Positions 27,816 to 35,512 of a stretch of DNA of 64,000 bases are shown here, one piece after another. The stretch lies in IMG/VR virus record IMGVR_UViG_3300042890_001239, positions 1 through 64,000 of that record; one strand, 5' to 3'. The translations under genes and the position numbers were made by a program. Positions within the stretch are counted from its first letter, which is position 1, and the number at the start of each line of letters is the position of its first letter. Below the pieces are notes generated by a model, which saw nothing but the letters and a program-made list of their open reading frames with translations, ran no database searches and was not told the DNA's origin. The stretch comes from a virus.

Positions 27816-28336
27816 AGCATATTGTTTAAATTTTCTGGTACATCTGGGCAGAAATCATAATAAGCAAATTTAAACTGACATGTTGCTTTTTGTATGATTG
27901 CATCCGAACTATCGGATTGAAAAACCAACCCACTCAGTTTACTGGGAACAATATAATTAAATGTTACTTTTGTTACTGGGCAATTAGTAGAAGCACTGTA
28001 AATTATTAAATTTGCTTCATGATGCCAATCTTGGTAATCGGCATTATAGTCAGTATCATTTTCTATGTTTGCTAAATTTCGCATCCAAGAATAAATACTT
28101 TGCCAATTTTCCAAATTTGAATCAACTATAAATTCTACATTTAAAGTTTCGTAGTTGAACTGCATTGTTGGAATAGGAATTGTTGTACCTAAAGTAGTTG
28201 GTTGATTTACTTCTGGAATTGTACAACCTGGTAAATTTGCTTTTTGGCAATTTAATTCAAATTGTTTAGTTCCTCTTCCAAAAAATAAATTAAAGTAACT
28301 ATTGTATAGTGGATTTAAATTTGTTGTGCAGCTCAT
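27812..28336 (-). CDS. Tail completion/sheath stabiliser gp3-like protein, 174 aa
   Basis: The segments ANLPGCTIPEVNQPTT, NYETLNVEFIVDSNLENW and IYSWMRNL followed by ANLIIYSAS and VTFNYIVPSKLSGL fit the tail-tube-fold proteins annotated as gp3 in marine T4-like phages. There the gene also lies directly after gp23, and length agrees with T4 gp3 (176). gp3 terminates the tail tube. A tail-tube paralogue is the alternative. The ATG lies five bases after a late element (AATAAATA), without Shine-Dalgarno. Confidence 0.62.
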   Translation of the reverse strand: MSCTTNLNPLYNSYFNLFFGRGTKQFELNCQKANLPGCTIPEVNQPTTLGTTIPIPTMQFNYETLNVEFIVDSNLENWQSIYSWMRNLANIENDTDYNADYQDWHHEANLIIYSASTNCPVTKVTFNYIVPSKLSGLVFQSDSSDAIIQKATCQFKFAYYDFCPDVPENLNNML

Positions 28337-28341
28337 AATAT

Positions 28342-28349
28342 TATTTATT
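28342..28349 (-). promoter_or_regulatory. Late promoter element (AATAAATA)
   Basis: 7/8 match to TATAAATA on the minus strand, exactly five bases before the ATG at 28336. Confidence 0.6.
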
Positions 28350-28357
28350 TAAAAACA

Positions 28358-28385
28358 AAGACCTCCCCATTTCTGGGGAGGTCTT
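28358..28385 (-). terminator. Rho-independent terminator after gp23
   Basis: AAGACCTCCCC / GGGGAGGTCTT, an 11-bp stem with loop ATTTCT, followed on the minus strand by TTTTTAAATAA. It closes the major capsid transcript. The next late promoter follows at once. Confidence 0.9.
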
Positions 28386-28414
28386 GAAGTTTTAATTACT
28401 TACTTTCCGTTTGA

Positions 28415-29842
28415 TCAGATGGTGTTACCATGTAGATGGGTAACGTTGGTCAAGCGGTAGTATTGGTTCAAACCAGCAGTCAATGTCTCGCCGTCAGGAA
28501 TCTTGTTACTATTGATAACAAATGGGTTGGCTACAACACCATAACGAGTCTTGAACGCAATACGTGGTTGGAAAGTGTTAGGATCGACTGCACGTACCAT
28601 TTGTAGCGGAACGTATGGGCAGTAGAACAGACCAGCATCGTATGGAGATTCACCCTTATAGCCAGCAACGAAGAAGTTGACACCTAGTGGTGAATATGGA
28701 TCGATATAGACGCGGATCTTACCACTCAGAACACCAGCAAAGGTGCTTTGAGTATCATCAGCACTCATTTGTGGAGCAATACCAGGGCTGAGGCTCATGA
28801 AGCCAGACATGGCTAGAGCAGCAGCAGTATCGCTGTCACAGATGATGAAGTTACCCTTACCACGGCGGGTTTCCTTAGCGATTGCATTGCATTCACGTTC
28901 GATTTGGAAACTGAGACCACGGAAACGTTCAGCAGACCAACGACCATCAGAGTCGTTATCTAGATCGTATACACCCTTTGTTACAAGGTCATTTTGTTGT
29001 GAACCAGCTCTAGCAACATAGTAAATGGTCCTGACGATTTCACGATTGATTTCGGCAAGAATTTCTGTGCTGAGAAGATTGGCCAACTCTGCTTCGGCAT
29101 CAAGACCGTGAACGGCCTTAAGGTCTTGTGCAAGTTCGACAGTGTAATTACTGCTTAGTGCACGAGTCTTGGCTTGTACTGCAACACGGTCAATGCTGAA
29201 GTTCATTTGGTTCCAAGATGCATATTGTGCACCACCTGCACCACCAGCACTACCAATACCTTCACCATAATTGGTGAGGATACCACGTAAAGAAGCAAGT
29301 TGAGCAGCGGTTGAAGTTACACCTGCAGCAGCATTCCAACCTGAAGAAAGACCCGATCCAGCGGTGATACCACCGAAGGCACCGAGAGTCCAACCCGAAC
29401 CACCGAATTGTGCTTGTGGCTCTTGGAACATAGCTTCAGTATAAGCATTGCTACCATATGAACCACCTGCACCAGATCCGCCATAATTAGAGCGCATGGC
29501 AAAAATTAGGCCTGTTGGAGCGGTCATTGGTTGAACGCCACAGATATCGTATGCCATTAGATTCGGCATAGCACGACGAATCAATGAAATGAGTACTGGG
29601 TCGTAACCGGAAACTTGACCAGTGTTGTAACCAGATGAGGTGGATGGACCACCAAGGTTATTGTTGCCACCCATATCTTCATAGAGGTGCTGTTGACGAA
29701 TGGACTGCTCTTGGTTCTCTAAAAGAACAGCAGTAACCTTTTTACGATAATCATCCTTAATTGCAGGAAGAGCCTCGTGATTGAGGACTGGATTCCATTT
29801 TTCTGTTAAAATATCATACGGTGTGTTTTCTTGAAATTGCAT
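28415..29842 (-). CDS. 23: Major capsid protein gp23
   Basis: T4-type major capsid protein of 475 aa (T4: 521). NPVLNHEALPAI, DDYRKKVTAVLLENQE, YDPVLISLIRRAMPNLMAYD, ICGVQPMTAPTGLIFAMRS and YYVARAG / GLSFQIERECNAIAKETRRGK are the typical blocks. HLYED in the N-terminal ~55 residues contains an L-x-E that could be the gp21 cleavage site (inference). GC content is visibly higher than in neighbours, as expected for a very highly expressed gene. Leader has AGGAG and a CTAAATA late element. A strong terminator follows. Confidence 0.97.
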   Translation of the reverse strand: MQFQENTPYDILTEKWNPVLNHEALPAIKDDYRKKVTAVLLENQEQSIRQQHLYEDMGGNNNLGGPSTSSGYNTGQVSGYDPVLISLIRRAMPNLMAYDICGVQPMTAPTGLIFAMRSNYGGSGAGGSYGSNAYTEAMFQEPQAQFGGSGWTLGAFGGITAGSGLSSGWNAAAGVTSTAAQLASLRGILTNYGEGIGSAGGAGGAQYASWNQMNFSIDRVAVQAKTRALSSNYTVELAQDLKAVHGLDAEAELANLLSTEILAEINREIVRTIYYVARAGSQQNDLVTKGVYDLDNDSDGRWSAERFRGLSFQIERECNAIAKETRRGKGNFIICDSDTAAALAMSGFMSLSPGIAPQMSADDTQSTFAGVLSGKIRVYIDPYSPLGVNFFVAGYKGESPYDAGLFYCPYVPLQMVRAVDPNTFQPRIAFKTRYGVVANPFVINSNKIPDGETLTAGLNQYYRLTNVTHLHGNTI

Positions 29843-29870
29843 AGTAGTTAATTCTCCTAATGAGTTAAAT

Positions 29871-29878
29871 TATTTAGT
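29871..29878 (-). promoter_or_regulatory. Late promoter element for gp23 (ACTAAATA)
   Basis: Minus-strand ACTAAATA; a ~25-base leader with AGGAG follows, so this late mRNA is not leaderless. Confidence 0.7.
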
Positions 29879-29889
29879 AAAGTGAAATA

Positions 29890-30915
29890 TTAGACTCTTT
29901 TGTTAAGTCTACCTAGTGCTCCAATGTAGCTTTCGACTAGTGTTGTTGGAGCTTGTTTTACGGATGAGAACGTTTGCTCAGGATCAGCTTGACGAACTGG
30001 AGCTGGGCGACGATTCATGTAATTCTCACGAATAGCAACGAGCTTTTCGCGATATTCTTCTGGTGTAGTGAAGTTTACGTTTTCCATTAAATTTTGAAGC
30101 TTAGAAATTTGAGTATCTGCCAAATCGCGGGTCTCGGCAACAAAGATGCCAGCGCATTCGGTTAGCGATACTTCCTTGCGAAGATCCATGGTGTACTTAA
30201 CGGATTCATTGAGTTTGTTTTCTAAGTCTCTATTTTGAGCATAAAGTTCATCTAGAACGTTGTACTTCTCTGAAGGGACATCAATGTAATGATTCTCAAA
30301 AAGATTCTTCAGACCACCGATAAAGTTTTCGGCAATTTGAGTCTTGATGCCTTGTTCAACGGCGACAGCATTGTCTGTCATCCATTCTTCGACAACATAG
30401 TCTAGATAATCGTCAACCTTCTCAACAAGAGATTCGGTTACGGTATCAAGATAGTTCTTAACGTTTTCATCAACTTCTTCAACGATAGATGCTACTTTTC
30501 TTTCTACGCGGTCTGAAACTGCGGCTTCAAAGATTGCATCTAGTTGATTGACCAAAGAAGCAGGAACATCTTCGCCTAAAAGAGAAATCAAAGCATCATG
30601 GAATTGTGCTCTAGTTTCTTCAGTGGTTTCGACTGGTTCGTCTTCGCCACCTTCTTCCATTTCTTCTTCATCTGAATCTTCATCAGAAGATTGTGTTGGG
30701 GCTGCACGCATACCAGCGGAGGCTGACATTGTAGCTGGAACTCCTGGCTTACCCATACCACCAAAGGTAGCAGGCATTGCATTGATGACTGGTTGGGCAA
30801 TCATATCAGAGCCACCAAGTGCATCATTTACACCACCTCCGGCACTTTGTGAATAGCCACTTGCCATACCGGTAGAGTTTGCTTCAGAAATCATATTATT
30901 TTTCTTGTTTTTCAT
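29890..30915 (-). CDS. 22: Prohead core scaffold protein gp22
   Basis: Internal scaffold of the T4-type prohead, degraded by gp21 during maturation. The protein has a disordered Gly/Met/Ala-rich N terminus and a strongly acidic run (DEDSDEEEMEEGGEDEP). A long helical part follows (VERKVASIVEEVDENVKNYL, LVEKVDDYLDYVVEEWM) that is characteristic of gp22 homologues. Length 341 versus 269 in T4; the N-terminal 100 residues are extra. Placement between gp23 and gp21 is as in T4. It has an exact TATAAATA and AAGGA in the leader. Confidence 0.9.
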   Translation of the reverse strand: MKNKKNNMISEANSTGMASGYSQSAGGGVNDALGGSDMIAQPVINAMPATFGGMGKPGVPATMSASAGMRAAPTQSSDEDSDEEEMEEGGEDEPVETTEETRAQFHDALISLLGEDVPASLVNQLDAIFEAAVSDRVERKVASIVEEVDENVKNYLDTVTESLVEKVDDYLDYVVEEWMTDNAVAVEQGIKTQIAENFIGGLKNLFENHYIDVPSEKYNVLDELYAQNRDLENKLNESVKYTMDLRKEVSLTECAGIFVAETRDLADTQISKLQNLMENVNFTTPEEYREKLVAIRENYMNRRPAPVRQADPEQTFSSVKQAPTTLVESYIGALGRLNKRV

Positions 30916-30936
30916 GTGAAAGGAATCCTTGTAAAT

Positions 30937-30944
30937 TATTTATA
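30937..30944 (-). promoter_or_regulatory. Late promoter TATAAATA for gp22
   Basis: Exact minus-strand late element 21 bases before the gp22 ATG; a second overlapping-type motif (AATAAATA) lies just upstream. Confidence 0.75.
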
Positions 30945-30956
30945 TATTTATTAACT

Positions 30957-31643
30957 TTACGGGTAACCAGGTAATTTATATCCTAGAGCCGATAACCGTT
31001 TTGCTTCTTCTGCTTCTTTAGCTGCTTTGATTGCTTTAGCTATTGGAGATTCTTCATCTGCAGAAGCACTTTGTGGAATTTCAAGTGGAACCCAAGGTTT
31101 TCCAGCTCCCTGTGCGGCGAGTGCAACTTGATTGATACCCATTTTTTTAACATTTGCATCAAAGTAATTTGCACCACTTAAATCAGCAAGATTATTCAAC
31201 ATACCTGCTGCTAAATCTCCAGGCAATCCAGCTGCAAATTTGGCTGCAGTTCCAATTATTGGTAAATCAGTTACAGCTCTTGGAAGCATTTTACCAAGTA
31301 ATCCACCTGTTGCTCTAGCCGCGCCAGCAAGATCACCCAATACTTTGCCTGCTCCATACATACCCATTGCACCAGTCATGTTAATACCTGAATCACCAAA
31401 CAAAGTAGACTTTGATCCTATACCAGTTTTTCTAACTTTAACTCCGGGAACTGGAAGAGCAGCAGATCCAGTAGATCCACTTGTTATTGGAGTAATTCCA
31501 GTACCACCACCAGATCCAGTGGGAGGTACAGCCTCAGTTAAAATAAATGCTTCTAGAAATTCACGATCCAAATTACAAGTAATTCTTTTGTTTAAAGATT
31601 CTATCAAGTAATTTTGAGTTTTAACTGAGAGTGTTGATTTCAT
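30957..31643 (-). CDS. Unrecognised Gly/Ala-rich head-region protein, 228 aa
   Basis: No family recognised. The N-terminal 40 residues are soluble (SVKTQNYLIESLNKRI). A Gly/Ser/Thr/Pro-rich linker follows, then a long Gly/Ala/Leu region (GAGKVLGDLAGAARATGG, TAAKFAAGLPGDLAAGMLNN) with amphipathic or membrane-active character. A charged helix (AKAIKAAKEAEEAKRL) is near the end. It is translationally coupled to gp21 upstream (four-base overlap) and precedes gp22, so an internal head or core protein is the likeliest role (inference). Confidence 0.6.
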   Translation of the reverse strand: MKSTLSVKTQNYLIESLNKRITCNLDREFLEAFILTEAVPPTGSGGGTGITPITSGSTGSAALPVPGVKVRKTGIGSKSTLFGDSGINMTGAMGMYGAGKVLGDLAGAARATGGLLGKMLPRAVTDLPIIGTAAKFAAGLPGDLAAGMLNNLADLSGANYFDANVKKMGINQVALAAQGAGKPWVPLEIPQSASADEESPIAKAIKAAKEAEEAKRLSALGYKLPGYP

Positions 31644-32287
31644 GATAATTTGCGAAAGTAATCGTTAAATACTTTAACGATATTTTTGTTTAAATTTCTC
31701 TTTGAAGATTCATGAATTAATTTTTTAGCAGCAGAGTGTTCTCTTTCTTGCCAACTACCATGCACAAACATCCATTCGCGACCTTCCATGATTCCATTTA
31801 CAAATGCATTTGGAGCAGATGGATCAGCAACGATGTCAATAGCGGCTAACATAAAGTCTTCTTGAACTTCTTGGTAACCATTCTTGGATTTTAAAGAACC
31901 CATACCACGAGTGGATACGCCAAGTTGTGCACCTTCATCAATGAGATTCTTTACAATCTTGCCCATTGGAGTATCAAGAACTTTAGCTTTGCCATAGACG
32001 TTTTTGCCGTCTTCGTACAGTTCTTTTACAATGTGTGAAACTCTATCCAAATTTACAGTAGGACCAGTTGGGTGGTTAAGTTCACCCATTGCTCTTCCCT
32101 TTGCAACATATTCAGTGATATACCGTTTGCACTCTTTGAGCAAAGTGTTTTGTGGGTATATACGACCATTTCGGTTTTTAGTATCAGATTGCATGAAAAC
32201 ACCTTCAATAAAGTAGGTCTTCTCGCCGTTTCCGAGATTTTCCTTAACGTACTTGATGTCTTCAGTTATTTCCGTAATTAATTTCAT
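31640..32287 (-). CDS. 21: Prohead maturation protease gp21
   Basis: Serine protease that cleaves scaffold and capsid proteins at L/I-x-E sites. 215 aa, T4: 212. The herpes-protease-like fold is visible as YFIEGVFMQSDTKNRNGRIYP, with catalytic His72 in MGELNHP and Ser125 in LGVSTRGMG; IDIVADPSAPNAFVNGI is a family block. The start overlaps the stop of the small gene upstream (AATGA). Confidence 0.95.
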   Translation of the reverse strand: MKLITEITEDIKYVKENLGNGEKTYFIEGVFMQSDTKNRNGRIYPQNTLLKECKRYITEYVAKGRAMGELNHPTGPTVNLDRVSHIVKELYEDGKNVYGKAKVLDTPMGKIVKNLIDEGAQLGVSTRGMGSLKSKNGYQEVQEDFMLAAIDIVADPSAPNAFVNGIMEGREWMFVHGSWQEREHSAAKKLIHESSKRNLNKNIVKVFNDYFRKLS

Positions 32288-32448
32288 TGTTTAGTCTTTG
32301 GCTTTAAAATAGCTTTTGCTACGTTCTTGTATTGTTCTTCTAAACGTTGTGCAGCTTTTCCAAACAAAACTTTACCAGTTTGTTCTTTAAAAGCAACAGC
32401 ATTTTCTTCTACGATATTTTTTAGCATTTGCCGAACGTTGTTTTTCAT
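32284..32448 (-). CDS. Small prohead-core-like protein, 54 aa (gp67 position)
   Basis: ATG at 32448 overlaps the TGA of the upstream gene (ATGA), and its own TGA overlaps the gp21 ATG, so it is enclosed by coupled genes. The product begins MKNNVRQMLKNIVEEN and is a single Lys/Glu/Gln-rich helix without hydrophobic core. T4 has gp67 (prohead core, 80 aa) and gp68 between gp20 and gp21. This gene and the next occupy those places. Homology to gp67 is positional only. Confidence 0.72.
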   Translation of the reverse strand: MKNNVRQMLKNIVEENAVAFKEQTGKVLFGKAAQRLEEQYKNVAKAILKPKTKQ

Positions 32449-32858
32449 AATAGTTTCGTTACCTTCTGTGAAAAATTGATGTGCTCTTTGAATTTAATTC
32501 CGTCTTCAAATATTTCTGAAATCATTTTTTGTCTATTTTGTGGATTCAAAGATTCAAACAATTGTTTCAAACTATGGATTTCAGATTCAGTAATATTTAT
32601 ACTTGAACCATTTTTAAAGTTATAAACCCCACCCTTAAAATCATTAATAAAGTCTATAAATTCTTTTAGTTCTCTGGTATTTTCAGTGTTAGTAACTCTA
32701 GAAAATAACTTACGTTCTACTAAACTTTTGGACTCTTTTACGGTTTTATCTAATTTTATAGCCAGAGTTTGAATAATATTTTGTTTAAAAAAATTATTGT
32801 TTTCGGCTAATAGACTTCTAACTCCGTGTTTTAGTAATAATTTTGTGGTAGGTATCAT
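32445..32858 (-). CDS. Prohead-core-like protein (gp68 position), 137 aa
   Basis: Helical protein, 137 aa, close in size to T4 gp68 (141), and lying between the portal and protease genes. LLLKHGVRSLLAENNNFF at the start and GGVYNFKNGSSINITESE followed by IHSLKQLFESLN near the end are the main features. The latter recalls DNA-matrix or head proteins in marine T4-like phages. Family membership is inferred from synteny. Start and stop overlap both neighbours (ATGA). Confidence 0.62.
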   Translation of the reverse strand: MIPTTKLLLKHGVRSLLAENNNFFKQNIIQTLAIKLDKTVKESKSLVERKLFSRVTNTENTRELKEFIDFINDFKGGVYNFKNGSSINITESEIHSLKQLFESLNPQNRQKMISEIFEDGIKFKEHINFSQKVTKLL

Positions 32859-34435
32859 TGTTGTTGTCCTGCGTCCTCGGCTGACATTCCTTGTGCTGCT
32901 TGTTGTGCAGCCATAGCAGCCTGTTCCTGTGCAATACGTTGACGATCAATTGCCATTTCTTTCTCAAGACCTTTGAGTTCTTCAGGAGTGTATCGCAATA
33001 TATTTCGTTTAATGTATTCTGTTGAGAAATATTTACCAACATAGGGTTCAACATACGACAACATTTTAACACGTTCTGCAAGTATTTCTGCTTCTTTTAA
33101 ATCCCAGAAATAATTATCAGTAGTAAAAATAACATTGATGTCATTCTTTAAATGTCGCCAGTCTTCATCCGTCATTACACCTTTAAGCAACAACTGAACT
33201 CTTAATGTATCAAGGAATAACCTTGAGAATTGAAAACGAAGACGATCAATAAACTTATAGAATTTAATTTCTTCACGAGATATTTCTGTAGATCTACCCA
33301 TGTTGAAACCATTTGTTTCTGGTTGCAAACGACTCATTGGAACGTTTAAGCAACCATATAGTTTCTTTTTGAAGTATTCTGCATCTTCAATTTGTGAAAG
33401 AGATTGGGCTCCAGGAAGCGTAGTAATTTCTGTACCACGTGAACCTTCACGGCGAGGTAACCAGTAATCTTCCAGTACAGACATGTGCTTACGCTCATCT
33501 CTTACTTCACCGGTATCTTGATTATAAGTAAGGCGTGTGCGGAAACGGCTCATCATGTCGCGCATGTACTGTTCAGCTTTTTGTTTTGGTAACTGACCAA
33601 CGTCTACGTAAAAAATACGACGTTCTGGTGCACGAGCAATTCTATAAACCAACAAGGCATCTTCCATTTGACGCAACATGTTTAGTGGACGAATTGCTTT
33701 ATGTAAATAACCTAAAACACGTTTGCTATTTAAATCAACCAATCCAGATGGAACATATACAACACTGTCTAACGATAAATGAAGACCTTGTGGACCAGTA
33801 AGTACATAAGATTCTTTATCAGTATTTGTATAAATGTAATATTCTTCGATATCTTTAATGATAGATACCATTTGATTTTTTGAAGATTTGTCAACTTCTT
33901 TATGAACCTTACGAACTTTTTTAATCTTTAAAGGATCAATTGGTATAATATCTTTGATACCTTCATTTGGTAGGTCTTTATCAATAACCAAATTATAATA
34001 AATTTTAGAATCAATATACCATCGTCTAAAAATTTCATATGATTTATGATTAAAATCTAATAGATGTAAGATTGTATCAAATTCTTTATATATTTTTGTT
34101 TTGATTTGATCGGAAACTGGACAATGTGTTAAATCTAATTTAACTGGTTTATGATCAGTTCCTTGAACTATCGACGCATTTACAATTTCATCAATCGCAT
34201 TATCTAATTCAGGATATACAGACATATTTCTGTACATGATAATTGACTGTGTTTCATCACGTGTTGATGCTGCATAATCTAAAGCTGTACCAAAAAAACC
34301 ACCAGCCTCAATTGTAACCGTACCGTCATAAACTTCTGGTGCAGTTATAGCCTGTACAGGACTAGCCTGTTCTAGGCTTTTCTTGTTCTCATCTTTTTTC
34401 TTACCAAAATAAAATCCTAAAAGCGGTAGTTCCAT
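32855..34435 (-). CDS. 20: Portal vertex protein gp20
   Basis: Dodecameric portal through which DNA is packaged and which nucleates the prohead. 526 aa, T4: 524. Family blocks: LDYAASTRDETQSIIMYRNM, MSVYPELDNAIDEIVNASIV, APERRIFYVDVGQLPKQKAE, YMRDMMSRFRTRLTYNQDTG and DYWLPRREGSRGTEITTLPG, all characteristic of gp20. AAGGTG lies upstream of the ATG. Confidence 0.97.
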   Translation of the reverse strand: MELPLLGFYFGKKKDENKKSLEQASPVQAITAPEVYDGTVTIEAGGFFGTALDYAASTRDETQSIIMYRNMSVYPELDNAIDEIVNASIVQGTDHKPVKLDLTHCPVSDQIKTKIYKEFDTILHLLDFNHKSYEIFRRWYIDSKIYYNLVIDKDLPNEGIKDIIPIDPLKIKKVRKVHKEVDKSSKNQMVSIIKDIEEYYIYTNTDKESYVLTGPQGLHLSLDSVVYVPSGLVDLNSKRVLGYLHKAIRPLNMLRQMEDALLVYRIARAPERRIFYVDVGQLPKQKAEQYMRDMMSRFRTRLTYNQDTGEVRDERKHMSVLEDYWLPRREGSRGTEITTLPGAQSLSQIEDAEYFKKKLYGCLNVPMSRLQPETNGFNMGRSTEISREEIKFYKFIDRLRFQFSRLFLDTLRVQLLLKGVMTDEDWRHLKNDINVIFTTDNYFWDLKEAEILAERVKMLSYVEPYVGKYFSTEYIKRNILRYTPEELKGLEKEMAIDRQRIAQEQAAMAAQQAAQGMSAEDAGQQQ

Positions 34436-34446
34436 GTTTCACCTTG

Positions 34447-34968
34447 TTAATCTTTTGTAATATCACTAATTTCAATATAATCAAACGCAATAATAACGTT
34501 AAAACTATTTAACGTATTTGGATTACCCATATTAAGTGGAATCGGTTGAATTCCGGTAGGCCAACAACCATTCAAAATCCATTCTTTTTGTGGATTCTGG
34601 TTACCATTTATATCTAAATGTTGAATTTTCCAGTTATATGCTTTATAATCATCTGGATCTATCGTGCTAACATTTGTATCATGATTATTAATAAAATCTT
34701 GCCATTTTTGGATTCTACCCCAAATGTTGTTGCTACCAGTATCATCCCAAACATTGAAAGACCATGTACCGTAATCTCTTTCTCCAGGATAGTGATAAAA
34801 TCTTCCAAAATGTTGATAACTAATTGTTTTTACTGCTGAATTTGGAATTGTTGTAGCGCGAACATGATAATCTGTAAAACCACCACCAGTTGGAAAACTG
34901 CCCGTAATACGAAAACGGTTTTTTCTATTTCCACCAAAGAAGTTATTTTTAAAATCATTAATTAGCAT
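34447..34968 (-). CDS. 19: Tail tube protein gp19, copy 2
   Basis: Tail-tube protein forming the inner tube of the contractile tail. 173 aa, T4: 163. FRITGSFPTGGGF, RATTIPNSAVKTISYQHFGR, YPGERDYGTWSFNVWDD and the C-terminal FNVIIAFDYIEI are gp19 features. It lies two bases from a paralogue with the same architecture, so the phage carries a tandem tube-gene pair. Confidence 0.85.
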   Translation of the reverse strand: MLINDFKNNFFGGNRKNRFRITGSFPTGGGFTDYHVRATTIPNSAVKTISYQHFGRFYHYPGERDYGTWSFNVWDDTGSNNIWGRIQKWQDFINNHDTNVSTIDPDDYKAYNWKIQHLDINGNQNPQKEWILNGCWPTGIQPIPLNMGNPNTLNSFNVIIAFDYIEISDITKD

Positions 34969-34969
34969 T

Positions 34970-35512
34970 TTAAGTATTATAGTTGTCTTGTATTTTTAAG
35001 TAATCAAAAGTTAAAGTAGTACTAAAAGAACTAAATCCTGCATCTCCCATGTTTAATTCCACTTCACCCACAACCGATGGCCAACATTTGTAAAGTGTTA
35101 TTGTTTTTAATAAACCACCATTTGCATCTAATTGTTTTACTATCCATGTTTTTTGTAAAGAATCATAATTAAAATCATCAGAATCTACTAAATGTGTGTA
35201 ATGTCCATCCATCAATTCTGACCATGTATGCATAGATTTCCACAAATTCTGAGTATTATTATCATCGTATATACCAACTGCCCACGTACTATATTGTCTA
35301 TCTCCGGGTAACAATAACATTCTACCGCGATAAGGAACCGGAATTGTATTTATTTGAGTTCCCGGTAAAGATGCAGATACCATTTTAAATGTAGCATCGG
35401 ATTGAGTAAATGGAACTTTTGTAGGCCATGAAGGAACAACAACAAAGCGGTTTGCACGGGTTCCTCCATTAAACCCGTTTTTAAAATTGATTATGGAGTT
35501 TCTATTTGCCAT
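34970..35512 (-). CDS. 19: Tail tube protein gp19, copy 1
   Basis: 180-residue tube-type protein: NFKNGFNGGTRANRFVVVPS, SASLPGTQINTIPVPYRGR, LPGDRQYSTWAVGIYDD and FSTTLTFDYLKI align position by position with the next gene. SLPG plus YRGR/PGDR-W is the usual gp19 layout. The ATG overlaps the end of the sheath gene. Which of the two copies forms the main tube cannot be told from sequence. Confidence 0.85.
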   Translation of the reverse strand: MANRNSIINFKNGFNGGTRANRFVVVPSWPTKVPFTQSDATFKMVSASLPGTQINTIPVPYRGRMLLLPGDRQYSTWAVGIYDDNNTQNLWKSMHTWSELMDGHYTHLVDSDDFNYDSLQKTWIVKQLDANGGLLKTITLYKCWPSVVGEVELNMGDAGFSSFSTTLTFDYLKIQDNYNT

